Assembly: GCA_034401795.1 (NCBI GenBank)
Contig: CM067359.1
Span: forward strand, 139,947,923-140,011,922
Source of the DNA: Chaetoderma sp. LZ-2023a
Taxonomy: Eukaryota; Mollusca; Caudofoveata; Chaetodermatida; Chaetodermatidae
Length of the DNA stretch: 64,000 nucleotides
Reading direction: 5' to 3'
Shown here: in pieces, positions 49,067-59,708 of the stretch
Numbering within the stretch: the first letter of the stretch is position 1
Layout: every line of letters begins with the position of its first letter
Program-made: the position numbers and the translations under genes
The notes under the pieces: model-generated
Seen by the model: the letters and a program-made list of their open reading frames with translations, nothing else
Told to the model about the DNA's origin: nothing
Databases searched by the model: none

Positions 49067-50647
49067 TCTTACCTTGCTGGTGTGCAGATTTATGTTGTAT
49101 ATTTCACTGCCGTCAAATCATATTTGCGTCGTTTTTGGCTGATTCATTGCGATGGCGCCTAGTGTACATGTATATGGTGTCTCCGAATTCATAATCATAT
49201 CAGTAATTTACATTAACAATCTTGATTGAATTCTACCAAAAGCTTTTGGAGATAGATGGATAGACAGATGAATGGAGGCAATTGCAATATCCCAGCAGTC
49301 TTAGCAGTCTTATTTTACACAGATCAACAAATTTTTCTCTATAAAATCCATGTTAGTAAATCCATCAGCCCACTTAGCAGAAGAAAGTCTCTGATGTTTT
49401 TAAGCCATTGTCCGCTCACCTGAAAAAAATAGGAACAATAAGTTAGAAATAGGCAAATTATAGTTATATAGAGTTATATTAAGACTAACAATACAATTTT
49501 TTCATGAAAATCTCCATTTTCTCATAGACAATGCCCATATGCAGACCAAGAGCCAGTCATTCCAGTGATACATTTTCAAAAAAAATGTTACTTTGGTCGG
49601 AAAATTGACATTTTCCTAGACAACTGCAGCAGTTTTGGTTTGACTCAAATGTTAGATGGTTAACAATATACATGTACGGGGCAGGGTCATAGGGATATAC
49701 TTGTAAGGACTATGACCCGACAACGGCTGTTATGGTCATACACCGCCCTCAGATTTTAGCGCAGAATGAATAATATAATAAATGGTGGGCATATATAGTA
49801 CAAAAAGGGAGTATGACTACTAGTTACTGGATTAACCTTTTCAATCGACAAGAGTGAATATAAAATTTGTTACAAATGTTTCTAAATTCTGTTGAATATT
49901 TTGAAACTAATTTGACTGGAAGCTGGCTAAGGCAGCACCAGCTTCAAACTGGGTTCAAAATATTCAACATCTTACCTTTATAATGACTGTAAACGTGAAA
50001 TTCTGGAACAAGGGCGATAGTGAAATATTTATTTTCTAAGGAATAATTAGTAAGTTCCAATCATCAATGATTGTTAGTCAATGTGGTGTGGTGTCCCAAG
50101 TTTTAGGTTACTCAATGACTAATTTAACCGAGAAAGTTATAGATTGTGATAAGAAAGCAGCAGAACCAATAATATATAAATCCATTCGTTTACCTCTGGT
50201 CGCGAAATAACAATAAGGTTATAGATAAACAAGCCGATAATCTCAATCATCGATGCGTGTCTTTGTTTACAATTTCCAGGAAAACTTACTCTTCAAATTA
50301 CTAGTATTAATTAGGCCGAGTTGAGATGCGAAAGCTGTCAAATATATCGGCATCCCACTTCCCGATTGGCAATATGGTTAATCTAGTCATCTGTCTACTT
50401 TTTAGTTTGTTGCGTACAAGAAATATGCATAGATTGACATATTTGAACACACAACTATTTTGCAAAACAGCTGATCGTGTCGCCATCTTGCCGGAAAAAT
50501 TAATATTCATGAGTTCCCGACCAATCAGACGCGTCAATCTTATAGCGCGTGATACGGTGATGCCAATAACGGGTAATGAGCTTGGTACTCATATATTAGA
50601 TACGGGTACGATTCTACAAATTCCTCTCGTTCTCTCACGATCTTTCA
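49067..50647. other. Unassigned interior sequence
   Basis: Holds another palindromic block (GTTGAATATTTTGAAACTAA to GGGTTCAAAATATTCAAC, 49890-49968). Overlapping open frames at 50307-50664 on both strands show no recognisable motif and no conserved feature, so I do not call a gene. Confidence 0.4.
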
Positions 50648-51033
50648 TGCCAAGACTGTTTTAAGCGCATTTTGACTACAAAAGTGTGGAATAAACTTTA
50701 TTATATCTTGAACATACGTGGCCTACTATTAGTATTAATCTAATAGGTGGTCGAGATTTACAAATCCGAGGCCTGTATTGACTTCTAGAGGGGCCGGAAA
50801 TGTATCAGGGCAGAGATCGGTCTGAAGTAGACACACCCTGTGACACGATTGTTATTATTATACACGCTATTCTTACACATTTTCCTATATAATCTGCTGA
50901 GTTAGTGGGTGGGCTTCTAATACAGAGTTTTGCCATTTTGAAACTTCTAAGAAATCATTGGAGCTCATATGTCAAAGTTAGGGGTGGGCTTCTACATGTA
51001 TTAGAGCATAGGCTACAATTAGGCGAAATACGG
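50648..51033 (+). repeat. 3' part of a mariner-like element copy with intact terminus
   Basis: Matches about 1858-2237 of the full copy (GCCAAGACTGTTTTA, GGTCGAGATTTACAAATC, GAGATCGGT-TGAAGTAGAC) and ends ATTAGGCGAAATACGG before TA at 51034-51035, the same terminus as the element at 1140-2237. Confidence 0.8.
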
Positions 51034-51285
51034 TACCTTCCGTTTTCCGTCTAGAAAAATCTTGATACATTCCTTTGTTTGCAATTAGCAACTGGCGTAT
51101 TCTGTCCATGTATGTATACCCATGTGCCTAACCCATAATCTTACAATCTGCAGTAGCATAATAACGTCCTCTAAGCAGCATTGACATAGTTAATATAGTT
51201 CATGATTAATCGTATGATCGCGATAATTTTTTTTTAAATGATCGCGATTATGAAAAGTGAATAATCGTGCAACCATAAGCCAAAT

Positions 51286-52398
51286 TGCCGTCCCAATAGC
51301 TGTTCGAGAATGATGCAGGCTTAGAATCGGCCGGTGTTGGAGGCAGTTGTGTCAAAGCACATGACACGGACAAAGTTTTCTAACCCCCATTCTCGGATGG
51401 CGTTGTATACAGTTTGGGCCATAGCTTGGCCAGTCCCAGTGGGTATCTTCAGAATCTCCAGCAGCTTGTTCTCTCCCATCATAGAGACCAGAATGGGCAA
51501 CCTATCCACCTTCTCATTCCCTGTGAGATCCCAGTGGACTGTCAGGGCTGTGTCTGGTTTGAATGTGTCTTTGATGCCAGCAGCAGCTATTTCTCGGTGT
51601 TGTTGACGTTGGCGGCAGATGGTCGACCTATTCAGGGCAAGCTCTTGTGGGTCTTGGCCGAGGGCCCTGGAAGTCTCGAAGATGATCATCATCGCAGCCC
51701 TGTCACTTAAGTCATTTCGATCAAGCATAGTGGCCAGCTGCATTGAAATGACAGTTTGGCGTCCATGTTTTTGTGGCGGATGGGCACTGCTTGTGCTCAG
51801 ACCTGGCTCTTGAGACAGACCTTCCGAGTCAGTACTACTCTCCAACACGGCTTTCTCCAATATGACTTCTTTGCCCACGTTGGGATTGATGTCGTCGCTT
51901 CTTCAATCTTTCCTCCTCCTTCTTCTACTGTTGTTGGAGCAGCACCATGTCAACTCCCCCTATTGAGCCATGCTGACCTTTCTTCCGCTAAGATTCAAGA
52001 AATAGCTTGTCTTCTTGATTCTCGATGAGAACCATGGCATTAGCATGTGCAACATCAAAAAGTTCCTCGACCCTGGCAGAGAATGTGGCTTCATTAGCTT
52101 GTTGGTTCTGTGTCCGACAGCCCTTGTTCTTCCTTAGTCCCCTCCACTCGAAGAAGAGTTGCTCAAGCTTTTTGATCGAGTCCTGTCGATGCTTGGTTGG
52201 GATTCCGGTGCGAGACCAGAAATCTCTGACACGCTCCATGGTCTGAGTGGCTGCTGTTCGGATCTCCTCTTTGAGAAGCTGGTGATGATGCAGGAAGTGG
52301 CCTAGGACCTGCTTCCCTGAGGGGAGTTTACATCTTTCAATCCTTTCTGAAGGGCCTACTAAAAAATCCTGGGAGTGCATTGCCGTCTTAAACTGCAA
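51286..52398 (-). pseudogene. 5' half of the same broken multicopy gene
   Basis: The first block (52398-51988) encodes VLGHFLHHHQLLKEEI, RDFWSRTGIPTKHRQDSIKK and VEELFDVAHANAMVLI and stops at TAG 51988-51990. The second block (51878-51324) is in another frame and encodes LNRSTICRQR, LTVHWDLTGNEKVDRLPILV, LKIPTGTGQAMAQTVYNAI and RVMCFDTTASNTGRF, followed by a TAA at 51321-51323 and then ACIILEQLLGRQ. The hAT-like element interrupts just after this, and joining across one 8-bp target copy keeps the frame. Stops and a frame change near 51900-51990 show it was probably already decaying, although an unrecognised intron there is possible. Confidence 0.65.
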
Positions 52399-52599
52399 GC
52401 AAAAACATAAAAACAGGTCACAAACAGGGCGAGTGGGTTAAATTGGAGGCCTTTAAGCCACCTCTAAATATTATTCGTCCTGCTTCAAATTTCACATAAC
52501 TTATTTTTTACTAAAATGGAATTATTTGAAAGGGTCAGAGTTAGAAATATCTGACTTTAAAATAAGGACCACCTTACTTGCCATCTTATGACTTCCATT

Positions 52600-53370
52600 T
52601 TTAGCCCGACTTGACGAAGTAAAACAAGCTATTTTTATACGTTCTGTGGTAAACAGGTCAAAAGGTCAAGGTCACTGTGACCTTGGTAACAAGATAACAA
52701 CCGTGGGGTTTTTTAACTTTAACATTTTCCATTTATTCAACTTTTCTGTTTATATCTCAAGTCTGGTTAATCATACTGGACGCAAACTTGGCCACCTGCT
52801 TTCTTTTAATGACTCAGCATCACACAAAAGGTCAAGGTCACTGATATGCATGGTAACCGTTTGTTATGCGTCAAATTTTGTGGCTGAAAATCTTAGGTTT
52901 TATGAAAAATTTACCGCAAATTATTGAAATACTACTCCTCATTAACCGCTGGGTGGATTTCAAGTTGCTTTGGCTGGAAGAACCCTATGGGGAACGGCTT
53001 CAGTACATAGAGAATTTTCATTGGGCAAGTTTTTTTGGCCAAAACCTTGGCTTTTATTAAAAATTTACTGGAAATTGTCAAAACACTACTCCTCCTTAAC
53101 CACTTGACAGATTTCAACTTATTTTGGCTGGAAGGACTCCATGCGGAGAGGCTTCAGAACTTGTATACTGAAGTTTGATTGGCCAAATATTTTGGTGGAA
53201 ATGTTAGATTTTATGAAAAATCTACTGCAAATTGTCAAAACACTACTCCTCATTAACGGCTTGGCCAATTTCAACTTACTTTGGCTGGAATGACTCCATG
53301 GGGCTAGGCATCAGAATTTATACAGAATTTTGATTGGTCAATTTTTTACTTTCCTTAGTCAGCAATGACT
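52600..53370. repeat. Mollusc-type AGGTCA repeat followed by three 155-bp tandem units
   Basis: Begins AGCCCGACTTGACGAAGTAAAACAAGCT, followed by AAAGGTCAAGGTCACTGTGA and CTCAAGTCTGGTTAATCATAC. From about 52900 three imperfect units of roughly 155 bp share CACTACTCCTC-TTAAC and TTTGGCTGGAA. A related copy is at 60960-61900. No coding potential. Repeats with this style are common in mollusc genomes as I remember them. Confidence 0.7.
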
Positions 53371-53805
53371 AGACATATTGTTGGGGTTTAGAACTTTCAA
53401 AGGAAGAATTAATTAATGACAAGTCAGAGACAAATCCATTGTCTCATGGCCCTGAGACAGCACATGACGTATTGCTGTTTCCTGTTCAATAATCCACTTA
53501 ATCATGGAATGCTTCGATCCCCAATCGGTCTGGAAATCTTGCAAACAATGGAGCAATAAAATCTTGAAGTTCGCATCTATTGATAAAAGATACTGTACAT
53601 ATCCTAGCTAAATTTAGGACTATTTGTTAATTTATGGGCACTTTAGCTAACTAGAACTTTAGCTGCCATTTTAGATAGATATTTGCTGGCGCCATAATTT
53701 CGGATTCTATTACATGTATCTTCACCAGTGTGCAATTGTTGTTTTAAAACCATTCTCGTAATGCTAGGCATTCTTCTGCTGGATTCCACGGTGAGCCCAT
53801 TGTAA

Positions 53806-54143
53806 GTGCCTAGCATAGTTCCATACCAGTTGTATGTTTACTATGGTGCGTCGCTTCCACTTGTGGAACTCTGGGAGTACTATACTCCCAAAGTTTATGC
53901 TTGGACTACCAAAACTATTACCCAGGAAGTATCTGACTTCCTGTGTTTAGAAATTAGTGGAAGCCCTGCTATATGTGCCTAGCATAGTTCCATACCAGTT
54001 GTATATTTACTATTGTGCATTGCTTCCACTAGTGGAACTCTGGGAGACTATACTCCCAAAGTTTATCTTTGGACTACCAAAACTATTACCCAGGAAGTAT
54101 CTGACTTCCTGTCTTTAGAAATTAGTGGAAGGCCTGGTATGGT
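53806..54143. repeat. Two tandem 169-bp units with internal palindromes
   Basis: Two direct units start at 53806 and 53975 (GTGCCTAGCATAGTTCCATA) and are highly similar through GGACTACCAAAACTATTACC to TTAGAAATTAGTGGAAG. Each carries the inverted repeat AGGAAGT/ACTTCCT, and the second has the perfect palindrome TTCCACTAGTGGAA. An inverted copy of the unit start (ATGCTAGGCA) lies at 53761-53770, suggesting a foldback element that duplicated. Confidence 0.8.
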
Positions 54144-56018
54144 GCAAGTGAAAACAAATAGATTTATAACAATAGTTTCTAGTTTATACCAAGTTTACAG
54201 AAAGCTGTTGCTGCCTATAGTAGAAATTAAACAATGGACTAGCTCGGTTAACGACCCAGTCATTCCAGTGGGAAATTTTCAAAAATAGTCTTCTCTTGGC
54301 CTGAAAAAGGACTCCTCAAGATGATTGCATAGGTCAGTTTTGGCTGGCTTCGACATGAAAGCGTGAAGCTAGTCATTCCAGTGGGAAATTTTCTATAATA
54401 GTCTTCTTTTCAAATGGACATTGAAATTTTCTGATACGATCTAACCATTAAAGGGTTAATTTATACCAGTTTTCATACAAAACAGATCTGAATATCACAT
54501 AATAGTCTAAGACTAACATTCTGTAGTCCAAGGGCTAAAATAATGGATCTTTCCACTTTACCCATCCGTCATATGACATCATAATCAACTACATTGTACT
54601 TGATATGTATGCTGACGTACATGTAAGCAATAATCGTGATAAGTATGTCACAAATGCATAATTGAAGACGGACTATGCGTTGTTGTACGAATTGTATGTC
54701 TACTATTTAATAAATATTATGTTGAATATTTTCAAACTAATTTGACTGGGCGCTGTTGCTGGCTATGTTTGCCGAGCAAAAAGCTGTACAGTACATATTC
54801 ATATGCATGGAGTCCTAACATGTGCTAATTTGTAATCATTAGAACATTGTCCAATTAAGCTACAAATGTAGTAAGTTTTTCAAGTAATTTTGCTATCTGA
54901 AGTCGGTGGGACATCGTTAACCTCTAGACCGCTGAAGTCTATATTTCATAGATTCCATTTTCTCTATCCTATCATTATGTATTCATTTTGGTAACAGTGC
55001 TGCTGTAAGTCATTGCTGTGCAAGACAGCAGCACATTTTAGCAAAAAAATTTCAAAACGTACCCCGGCACTTAGGCATTTTACACCACATATATGTTTCC
55101 TCAGAATATATATTTACAGTTCCTGTGACACGCGTGATAACTGTATCTTGAGTCGGCTGAGAAATTTGACAATACTCACGTGTCGCAGGAACTGTAAATA
55201 TATATTCAGAGAAAACATATATGATAATATTGCCGGAACCACAGAACCGATTGTAATAATTCCGATACCTACCTGTGGCTGCAAATTCGAAGATATAGCC
55301 AATGCTAGGGATGTTAGAATCAGCCTAGTGGTTCAAGATACACTCTGCGAGAAAAACGAAGCCAATAAAATTTCAGACAAAAATTTCAGGATGCGCTCTA
55401 TCCATCATCCCATATCAAAATAAGTATTACAGCTACAATAACAGAATTTACCGTGCCGATGCTTTATAATGTTATCTCATAACTGGGAAAGTTTCAGTAA
55501 AATATCTTAATTATTGAAATTACCACAACTTGCCGGGAAATATTGATCGGCCGGTGAAAATTCCCAGATTTTATGTCAAAATGTTAATTCATTTGATGAT
55601 ATCTCAGGCAATATTCACGTGAGAAAATTTATAATTCATCAGGCAATTAGCCATTTCTTTCAGCTTTAAGAACACTCCAATTTAATGACAATACGCACAG
55701 TATTACCTAAGATAGAGTCTGCGAGGCAAAACCATCTCATGCTGAATTTCCCCCAAAAAAGGATAAAATATTCTCAGATCGTACCATAATTATCTTAGAT
55801 GATTAGTTTTTATATGTTCCCGTCTTTTGCACCACCATATTAATCGCAACGTCAGCACCTATTTGAAGATCTCAGAATCATTGGAATCACGTTAGCGGTT
55901 CCGTTGCTATTATCATTTATGTATACTTCCTTAAAATATGTACCTGCATCTATTGGCTTCATGCCTTCTGTCATCGCTATAGTTTTGGTGCGGGGCTGAC
56001 ATCACTGCACATGATAAA
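54144..56018. other. Region upstream of PIK3CA, foldback-rich
   Basis: Contains degenerate hairpin-family copies at about 54240-54300 and 54355-54475 (ending ATTAAAGGGTTAA), a palindromic-family block near 54718-54760 and the strong inverted repeat at 55088-55223. A promoter for PIK3CA is not identifiable by eye. Confidence 0.4.
55088..55223. repeat. Near-perfect inverted repeat, 45-bp arms, 46-nt loop
   Basis: Left arm 55088-55132 and right arm 55179-55223 are complementary at 42 of 45 positions by my count. Core: AATATATATTTACAGTTCCT paired with its complement. It would form a long hairpin in RNA or cruciform DNA. It may be a foldback MITE; the stem is longer and more perfect than most pre-microRNAs. 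Confidence 0.8.
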
Positions 56019-56180
56019 ATGGCAGCTCCCCGTTGTGCGAAAAATTTTCAATTTTACCGACCTTATCTAGCGATAGTTGGTTACGCGATTTCTATCTGGT
56101 TATTATTCTGGCTCAGTTTCATTAAACATGTAATAATCTTTCAAAAAAGCACACTTTATCAATCCGGAATTGCCCTTTAA
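56019..56180 (+). CDS. Candidate 53-residue single-pass membrane micro-ORF
   Basis: ATG at 56019 opens 53 codons ending TAA at 56178-56180. The peptide has a short N-terminal segment with basic residues (MAAPRCAKNFQFYRP) followed by a strongly hydrophobic stretch of about 20-25 residues (LAIVGYAISIWLLFWLSFI) and a short polar tail, the layout of a small membrane protein. The ATG context AAAATGG is favourable. I do not recognise a family. It lies about 300 bp upstream of the PIK3CA start and could be an upstream ORF, a separate tiny gene or chance. Confidence 0.25.
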   Translation: MAAPRCAKNFQFYRPYLAIVGYAISIWLLFWLSFIKHVIIFQKSTLYQSGIAL

Positions 56181-56478
56181 CTGGCTCATCTGGGTTAATT
56201 TCATCCTCTCAAAAGTCAATGAATTTTGCATGGCAAATGAGGGTGAACCCTGCATGGGTACACTTCCATTTTCCTGACACATAAAGAGAAATACATATGC
56301 TTTGCTATTTTTCAGTCCCTCCCATCACACGCATTATGAGTTGTAAATTAGATATCAATGGTTGAATCGCAGGTGTCTGACATGCAGTCAATAATGAATG
56401 TCTCCAATCAGCATTCAGATGCACAACAGCTGCTTTCTTGATACTTAACAGTCTAGCAGATCAACTTTGCAACACAGA

Positions 56479-56824
56479 ATGGCGCCGAGCTCGGGAGAAC
56501 TATGGGGCCACCACTTAATGCCTGCGCAGATCAATGTAGACTGTCTTCTCCCGACAGGTATTATCATCCCGATCCTTTGTAACCGTGATGCAACACTAGA
56601 GCGAATAAAAACTGAGCTCTGGCATGAGGCTAAGAAGTTCCCCCTACATCATTTATTGGCAGATGCGTCCTCTTACATTTTTGTCAGCATTACCCAGGAT
56701 GCAGAGCGTGAGGAGTTTTATGATGAAACAAGGCGGCTCTGCGATTTACGACTATTTCAACCGATTCTTAAGGTTGTTGAGCCCAAAGGAAACAAGGAAG
56801 AGAAAATGCTGAACTATGATATAG
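56479..56824 (+). CDS. PIK3CA: PI3-kinase p110-alpha catalytic subunit, coding exon 1 (adaptor-binding domain)
   Basis: The first ATG in frame (56479) gives [15 protein letters not shown], aligning with the start of human p110-alpha; the open frame upstream of it has no ATG. The exon encodes the adaptor-binding domain that holds the p85 regulatory subunit: ECLLP-like [64 protein letters not shown] and EPKGNKEEK. It ends ATA-G/GTAAGT at 56824, splitting a Gly codon after the first base (phase 1), the position and phase of the human junction at Gly118. A possible 5'UTR acceptor (TTAACAG at 56445-56451) suggests an upstream non-coding exon. The enzyme phosphorylates PIP2 to PIP3 at the plasma membrane in growth-factor and insulin signalling. 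Confidence 0.95.
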
Positions 56825-57167
56825 GTAAGTACTAATTTATACTACAACTGAACTCAGAAATAATTTTAAGGAGCAATGCCAATCCAATAGAGGAATCCAG
56901 TTTATCGATCAATCATATGATGTCATAATTATCGAGCTCGAGCCAGTCATTCCAGTGGTAAATTTCCAAGAATGGTCTCCCAGGAGCACTGCAGAGGTCG
57001 GTTTTGACCGCCTTGACCATTAAAGGGTTAACAAATGATCTTATATTTCAGAATCTGTACCCCCTTTTGGAATAAACCTTGGATACATGGTTACTTACAC
57101 CGATGCGAACCAGCATAATGGCACTGAAGACCCAACATTAGTCGTCGTCAGAAAATGTTAATGATAA

Positions 57168-57400
57168 CCCCCCCACCCCACCCCACCCCCCCACCCCCCC
57201 ATTTCTGTCTTGGTGAACTTGGTGTAGGTGTATTGGGTCTTGTGGATGCTGCCTGCCATGTGTGTCAATGGTAAAGAAACTGCTGTACATTTTAAAACAA
57301 TTTTGGTGGACTATGTTGCCGTCTGTGATATATTTGTTGAAAAATGAACATCAGTTCATCTTTTAATTTAATTTGAATATTTACAATTTTGACATCAGCA
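57168..57400. repeat. C-rich tract and dispersed repeat in PIK3CA intron 1
   Basis: A C-rich run at 57168-57200 (C7-8 blocks separated by single A) could form an i-motif, or a G-quadruplex on the other strand. At 57265-57395 lies a dispersed repeat (GTACATTTTAAAACAATTTT, then AGTTCATCTTTTAATTTAAT) also present at about 40590-40730 inside a LINE remnant. Confidence 0.65.
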
Positions 57401-57589
57401 TGGTAACGGTTAAGTTACCTCTGGAAGCTGCAATTCACCTTTCCAGAGTGCCCACCCATCATATGACGTCATAATGAACTACAATGACATCATAATGAAT
57501 GACGTCGATAAGTACATCACGAACGCATATTTGAAGACGGTCTATGCGTTGTTGTACAAATTGTTTGCTTTTACTATTTAATAAATATT

Positions 57590-57682
57590 CTGTTGAGTAT
57601 TTTGAAACTAATTTGACTGGCCGCTGTTGCTGCCATAGGCAGCAACAGCACCCAGTCAAATTAGTTACAAAATATTCAACAG
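57590..57682. repeat. 93-bp almost perfect palindrome (foldback MITE core) in PIK3CA intron 1
   Basis: Arms 57590-57634 and 57638-57682 pair at 41 of 45 positions around a 3-nt loop. Arm landmarks are TTTGAAACTAATTTGACTGG and GCTGTTGCTGCC. The adjacent 57450-57590 stretch (TGACGTCATAATGA repeats, AAGACGGTCTATGCGTTG, TTTAATAAATATTCTG) recurs next to other copies, for example 618-760, 54650-54760 and 61918-62110, so this is the terminal palindrome of a dispersed element. Confidence 0.85.
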
Positions 57683-57856
57683 CTTCCCTGTATAGTTTTC
57701 AGGAAATTGATAGCTAGGGCATTTGGGGATCGATCACTCCCAACATGGCAAGGTGTGGGTGGAGCTTAGCTAGTGATGGACGTGGCATAGCTAAAAATGG
57801 AAAGGTCCATTCTGAGTGTATTGCAGGTTTGTGGTGGAAAAGTCATATCACATGTG

Positions 57857-59174
57857 TAGGCTTGCACGATATTACCCTAGGAGGTATCGTGATGTATCAT
57901 GGTTAGAAAATCGCGATATTTCGATATACTGTATAGCCTATTTTATGCATACGAAATCACGGGGTGAATTGTTCTTGGGTTGAGTTGGACTGCATGGTTT
58001 GACTTATGCGGACATAACGGCTTTGCTATGAGTTTTCATATCAGTTTTAACTGAATATGTCTTGTAATTGGTAAATTTCAACAAAAAAATTAAATGCAGT
58101 CACCAAGATGCTTAAAGAACGATCGTTAATAACACGAAAATAGGACACAATTTCCCGTTATAATTTTGTGAAGTCTTACACTTTGGCTTAATGTATATAT
58201 ACCCTGTCCATCATTGCGTGAGTGAAATTATTACATTGGACAACCTAAACATTGCGTACTCTGTTATAATAATCATTTATTACATCAAAATTAATCCCCA
58301 AAAAATTTGACATTTCATGTCGTCTGTGAAAATGTACAAATCATGTGATATTAGGAATGTGCTTTAGAGCCATAGATACATGTATCTAATGTTTAGATCT
58401 GATCCGCATTTACCGAGTACCCATTTACTAATAATAGTTACCCTTCAGAAACATCTCGGATAGTTCACCTTGCAGGCTAAAGCGTGTATACCGTCTCATT
58501 TAGCTATCACATTTGTGAACGCACCACCTCTCGCCTCCAAAATCAGGAGAGCGAGCAATATTACGTGATTTATATATTTTACTAATAGTAGTTCGCCTTC
58601 AGAAACATCTTGGATAGTTCACCTTGCTGGCTAAAGCGTGTATACCGTCTCATTTAGCGATGACATTTATGAACGCACTACCTGTCGCCTCCAAAAACAG
58701 GAGAGCATCCAGTATCACGTGATTTGTATATCTTCGCGACGCGATTTATTGTCAAATTTAGAATTAATTTTGATTTTATAAACCATGCTTATTAAGAATT
58801 ATACAGTATTTATACCATCCCAGGTAATAATTTCACTCACGCGATCACGGTGTTAAGGTATACAGTACGGCGGCAAGAAATTGTACTGGTAAATTGCATT
58901 CAATTTTTGTATTATTGTCCATCTTTTAAAACAATTTTAAAGAATGAACTTCAACTTTTTCTTGGTCCACCCCTCTCGCAAAGATGTTCATATGGAAATA
59001 AATTGAACAGCTTGCCATAATAGAAGGCTACGCTACAAACACATGACAAATAAGCAGAATACGGCACGACAGTAAAATTTTCGCGATATTTTGATTTTTT
59101 CAAAATCATCGTAAAAAACCGTGGCTGAAAAAAAATCGCGATTTTAGATAATATTGCATAATCGTGTAAGCCTA
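57857..59174. mobile_element. hAT-like MITE in PIK3CA intron 1
   Basis: Begins TAGGCTTGCACGATATTACC and ends with the complement of TAGGCTTACACGATTATGCA. Flanks CACATGTG (57849-57856) and CGCATGTG (59175-59182) match at 7 of 8. Subterminal ATCGCGAT blocks are present at both ends. The 1318 bp contain an internal near-duplication (CAGAAACATCT-GGATAGTTCACCTTGC near 58448 and 58598) and no gene. The terminus is related to that of the 45019-51277 element. Confidence 0.82.
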
Positions 59175-59517
59175 CGCATGTGTGAAACTAGCTGAACTTT
59201 CGACCAGTGGAATCTGTCCAATGATGTGTTTAGCCTAGAAAGACTTTGCATGATATAAATTAATAATAAAGTGGATGTTGACTTGTTGATTCAGAACAAC
59301 GTCATAGCTGTTAGGATGTATTGCAGGTCTGATGTGGTGAGATTGCATCATAAGCTTCAACAATGTTTTGTGACAGTTGTTATACACCTGTCATCAAACA
59401 TTTGAATAAAATTTATACCCATCGACCCTCTAGTGGTCATAGCGGCCAAAACCGCCATCTACTAAGGTTTTGTGGAATGTTCATTTACAGGTCATAAGAA
59501 TACAATTTTTGAAAATT

Positions 59518-59566
59518 TATCACTGGAATGACTGGCTCGATAACCGAGCCAGTCATTCCACTGATA
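59518..59566. repeat. Hairpin-family copy in PIK3CA intron 1
   Basis: Arms 59518-59539 and 59545-59566 (TATCACTGGAATGACTGGCT core) pair at 21 of 22 positions with a 5-nt loop. Related copies lie near 38750, 39460, 47826, 54240, 56940, 59955 and 63165, often followed within 100-150 bp by ATTAAAGGGTT, the end of the TTAA-type MITE. Confidence 0.8.
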
Positions 59567-59708
59567 AAATTTTTTTAAATTGTATTTTCTTGGCCTGTTA
59601 AATGGACATTCAATTAGCAAATATTAACATTTTTGGAGAAAGTTTGACCATTAAAGGGTTCATCGTATGCCAAAAATGTATGTTGCTTATTTTCCTCCAC
59701 ATTCGCAG

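Larger units (their letters stand above)
45019..51277. mobile_element. 6.3-kb hAT-like element interrupting a gene
   Basis: Ends read TAGGGTTGCACGATTTTTTG and, reverse complemented, TATGGTTGCACGATTATTCA. Flanking 8-mers AGCCAAAA (45011-45018) and AGCCAAAT (51278-51285) match at 7 of 8 positions. Subterminal TAATCGCGATTAT / ATCGCGATAA blocks occur at both ends. No transposase is visible. Inside are pieces of the mariner-like element and TTAA MITEs. The insertion splits the minus-strand gene exactly where its two halves would join in frame. Confidence 0.8.

Noticed and set aside
50307-50664. Overlapping frames of 76 and 112 codons
   Set aside because: No recognisable domain, open on both strands, and inside transposon interior sequence.
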